From Flavobacteriaceae bacterium (GTDB lineage: Bacteria; Bacteroidota; Bacteroidia; Flavobacteriales; Flavobacteriaceae): a stretch of DNA of 8,512 nucleotides. The notes beneath the pieces were generated by a model. The model did not search any database and was not told where the DNA came from. It saw only the letters and a list, made by a program, of their open reading frames with translations. This document shows, piece by piece, positions 6,030 to 8,512 of this stretch. Made by a program: the position numbers and the translations under genes. Location: assembly GCA_015493405.1 (NCBI GenBank), contig WGDF01000345.1, forward strand, positions 1-8,512, read 5' to 3'. Numbering within the stretch: the first letter of the stretch is position 1; every line of letters begins with the position of its first letter.

Positions 6030-8512
6030 ATGCGAAATAAAGGACTCGTAATAGTATTTGCTACTATTTTAGGATTGATAAGTATTTATACGCTATCATT
6101 TACATTTAAAAGTAATCAAATTAGAAAAGAAGCTAGAAAATATGCAAAAGGTGATTACAATCAAGAAAAACATTACTTAGATTCATTATCTAACAAACCG
6201 GTTTTTAATATTTTAGGATCGGATTTTACCTACAATGATCTCAAAGATCGTGAAATGAATTTAGGGCTCGACTTACGAGGAGGGATTAATGTTATTTTGC
6301 AAGTTTCCGTCAAAGATATTTTGAAAAACTTGGCTAATAATTCTAAAAACGTAGTATTTAATCAAGCGCTGGAACAAGCCAGCGAAATGCAAAAAAGCAG
6401 TAACAAACCCTATATCGATTTGTTCTTTGAAGCATTTGATAAGATTAACAGCCAATCTGATCATCCGGTTAAGCTAAGCTCGCCCGAAATTTTTGGAAAC
6501 AGAAATTTATCGGACCAAGTTAAGTTTAATATGCCTGACAATGAAGTCAAAAAAATCATTAGAAAAAAGGTTGATGATGCAATGATCAGTGCATTTGAGG
6601 TATTGCGTAAAAGGATTGACAAATTCGGTGTAACGCAACCCAATATCCAACGTTTGGGTAAATCGGGACGTATTTTGGTAGAATTGGCCGGAGCCAAAGA
6701 TATCGAACGGGTTAAAAAACTTTTGCAAAGCACGGCGCAATTGGAATTTTGGCATGCTTACAATGCTCAAGATGTCATGCCCTATTTGCAACAGCTCAAT
6801 GCTTATTATGCCAAAAATGCCAGCATAAAAAAAGATTCTACCTCAAAAGATGCAGATAGTTTGCTCGTTGATGAAAAACAGAAGGAATCATTATTTAAAT
6901 ACTTACGTCCGGGCAGTTTCTCAAGAGTCGGATTGGTCAAAATAAAAGATAAGGACAAAGTTGAAAAAATGCTGAACAGTCCTGAAGCTAAGAAATTGTT
7001 GCCTAATGAATTGAGAAACATTAAGTTTTTATGGGGAAAACCGGCTAAAAAAAGTGATGTAGTTTATCTGTATGCCATTAAAGGCAATCGGGATAATGTG
7101 CCACCCATTAGTGGTGATGTTATTGTAGATGCCCAGTCATCCTATGACCAATTTGGTAATCCCGCCGTTACTATGCAAATGAATGGTGCAGGCGCTAAAA
7201 AGTGGAAAGAAATGACCACACAGGCTTTTAATGATAAAACCGGTATTGCTATTGTTTTAGACAATGTCGTTTACTCGGCGCCGGGTGTAACCACCGGTCC
7301 TATTACGGGCGGCCGTTCCGAAATTACCGGAAACTTTTCATTGGCAGAAGCGAAAGATTTAGCCAATGTATTAAGAGCCGGTAAATTACCTGCCAAAGCT
7401 GATATCGTTCAATCTGAAATTGTAGGACCTTCTTTGGGTAAAAAAGCTATTGAAGGTGGTAAATTATCCTTCATTTTTGCCTTTATCTTGATTTTCCTTT
7501 GGATGTTCGGCTATTATGGCAAAGCCGGTTTGTTCTCGGATGTCGCTTTAATCTTAAACATTTTATTTATTTTTGGTATTTTGGCGAGTTTAAATGCCGT
7601 TTTGACCCTCCCGGGCTTAGCGGGGATCGTCTTAACCATTGGTATGGCGGTAGATGCTAACGTTATTATATTTGAACGGATTCGTGAAGAAATGCGGCGT
7701 GGCAAGAGCTTGAAAGATGCCGTTGATGACGGTTTCAGCAATGCCCTTTCTTCTATTATTGATGCCAATATTACAACCGCTTTAACCGGCTTAATCTTAC
7801 TATTTTTCGGAACAGGCCCCATTAAAGGTTTTGCTACGACTTTATTAATTGGTATTGGCACTTCTTTGTTTACCGCTATATTTATCACGCGTTTGTTGGT
7901 TGACTGGTATATCAAAAAAGGAAAGTCGCTTACATTTGACACTAAAATATCTAGAAATTGGTTTACCAATGTTCGTATTGACTTTTTAGCCAAACGCAAA
8001 ATTGCTTATGTGGTTTCAAGCACCGTGATACTAATCGGCTTAATTTCAATCTTTACCAATGGTTTGAACCCCGGTGTCGATTTTGTCGGGGGGCGGACTT
8101 ACATCGTAGCCTTTGATAAAAATATCAATGCAGATGAAGTGAGAGATGCTTTGAGTCATAGTTTTGTGAATGAAAAAGGGCATAAATTTGCGCCGGATGT
8201 GAAAAAATACGGTGGTGACAATCAATTGAAAATTACCACTAAATTTTTAATTGATAAGGAAGGTGAAAAGGTTGATAATGAAGTGCAAAAACGTTTATTT
8301 GAAGGTTTGAAACCTTACTTTCCCAAAGGCTATACCTATAAAGATTTCATCAGTAGTGATGAAAATAAAAAAATCGGTCGTATGCAATCCATTAAAGTGG
8401 GACCGACCATAGCCGATGATATCAAAACAAGTTCCGTTTATGCAGTATTCGGCTCATTGTTTGTTGTCTTTTTATATATTTTATTCCGATTTAAAAAATG
8501 GCAATTTAGTGC
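6030..8512 (+). CDS. secDF: Protein translocase subunit SecDF (SecD-SecF fusion), 3' end missing
   Basis: SecDF sits in the inner membrane beside SecYEG and uses the proton-motive force to pull exported proteins out on the periplasmic side. The frame runs from the ATG at 6030 off the window, 827 codons; single-chain Bacteroidota SecDF proteins are around 1,000 residues, so about 170 are missing. TM1 is at about 5-27, followed by the SecD signature L78-G-L-D-L-R-G-G85. The large periplasmic P1 region extends to about 477 and includes G359-like stretch P359-I-S-G-D363 and a lysine/serine-rich insert near 262-295. SecD TM2-TM6 fall near 479-495, 502-523, 527-548, 576-594 and 603-625. The TM4 motif G538-M-A-V-D-A-N544 supplies D542, the counterpart of the proton-relay aspartate (D340) of Thermus SecDF. 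The SecF half begins at about 645: TM at 656-677, then G682-V-D-F-V-G-G688, a periplasmic domain to about 798, and the start of the next TM at 802-820. The SecF arginine partner in TM10 lies beyond the window. Codon use resembles the neighbours; no frameshift is seen. Confidence 0.96.
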   Translation, partial: MRNKGLVIVFATILGLISIYTLSFTFKSNQIRKEARKYAKGDYNQEKHYLDSLSNKPVFNILGSDFTYNDLKDREMNLGLDLRGGINVILQVSVKDILKNLANNSKNVVFNQALEQASEMQKSSNKPYIDLFFEAFDKINSQSDHPVKLSSPEIFGNRNLSDQVKFNMPDNEVKKIIRKKVDDAMISAFEVLRKRIDKFGVTQPNIQRLGKSGRILVELAGAKDIERVKKLLQSTAQLEFWHAYNAQDVMPYLQQLNAYYAKNASIKKDSTSKDADSLLVDEKQKESLFKYLRPGSFSRVGLVKIKDKDKVEKMLNSPEAKKLLPNELRNIKFLWGKPAKKSDVVYLYAIKGNRDNVPPISGDVIVDAQSSYDQFGNPAVTMQMNGAGAKKWKEMTTQAFNDKTGIAIVLDNVVYSAPGVTTGPITGGRSEITGNFSLAEAKDLANVLRAGKLPAKADIVQSEIVGPSLGKKAIEGGKLSFIFAFILIFLWMFGYYGKAGLFSDVALILNILFIFGILASLNAVLTLPGLAGIVLTIGMAVDANVIIFERIREEMRRGKSLKDAVDDGFSNALSSIIDANITTALTGLILLFFGTGPIKGFATTLLIGIGTSLFTAIFITRLLVDWYIKKGKSLTFDTKISRNWFTNVRIDFLAKRKIAYVVSSTVILIGLISIFTNGLNPGVDFVGGRTYIVAFDKNINADEVRDALSHSFVNEKGHKFAPDVKKYGGDNQLKITTKFLIDKEGEKVDNEVQKRLFEGLKPYFPKGYTYKDFISSDENKKIGRMQSIKVGPTIADDIKTSSVYAVFGSLFVVFLYILFRFKKWQFS

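Noticed and set aside
6273..7021. Several short minus-strand frames opposite the first part of secDF
   Set aside because: They overlap the conserved P1 coding region on the + strand, overlap one another, and show no domain or promoter.
7514..7999. Minus-strand open frame of 161 codons opposite secDF
   Set aside because: It lies wholly inside the SecD membrane region, whose + strand reading has unmistakable SecD motifs. The minus product has no recognisable motif and is a shadow frame.

Overview
The window looks like a core chromosomal segment of a member of the Bacteroidota, most likely a flavobacterium or close relative. The evidence is AT-rich DNA throughout, no Shine-Dalgarno sequences before the start codons, promoter elements of the Bacteroidota type (TTTG / TAnnTTTG), a single-chain SecD-SecF fusion, and a gene order (TPR protein, DUF368, aroE, DUF349 protein) that I recall from flavobacterial genomes. 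All recognised genes are on the + strand.

Layout: 1-234 is an AT-rich leader with a probable -7 promoter element but no convincing gene. 235-5929 is a compact same-strand cluster of five genes: a cytosolic tetratricopeptide-repeat protein (235-1470), a DUF368/PopT-type polyprenyl-phosphate transporter (1489-2415), shikimate dehydrogenase aroE (2428-3183), a large DUF349-repeat coiled protein (3240-5363), and a small exported or membrane protein of unknown function (best start 5366, end 5929). Gaps are 18, 12, 56 and 2 bases, so at least the first three genes and the last two are probably co-transcribed. About 100 bases follow that hold a well-formed Bacteroidota promoter (TTTG-N19-TATCTTTG). 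This drives secDF (6030 to the window end, 827 codons present), which lacks roughly its last sixth.

Functionally the cluster mixes housekeeping roles: recycling of the undecaprenyl-phosphate carrier for cell-envelope synthesis (PopT), aromatic amino-acid and chorismate synthesis (AroE), proton-motive-force-driven protein export (SecDF), and three proteins without a firm function (TPR, DUF349, small exported protein). No mobile element, CRISPR array, RNA gene or defence system is visible. I did not find a convincing undescribed system. The points most worth a second look are the unusual TTG start and signal peptide of the 5366-5929 gene, the repeat grammar of the DUF349 protein, and the conserved pairing of unknown genes with popT and aroE.
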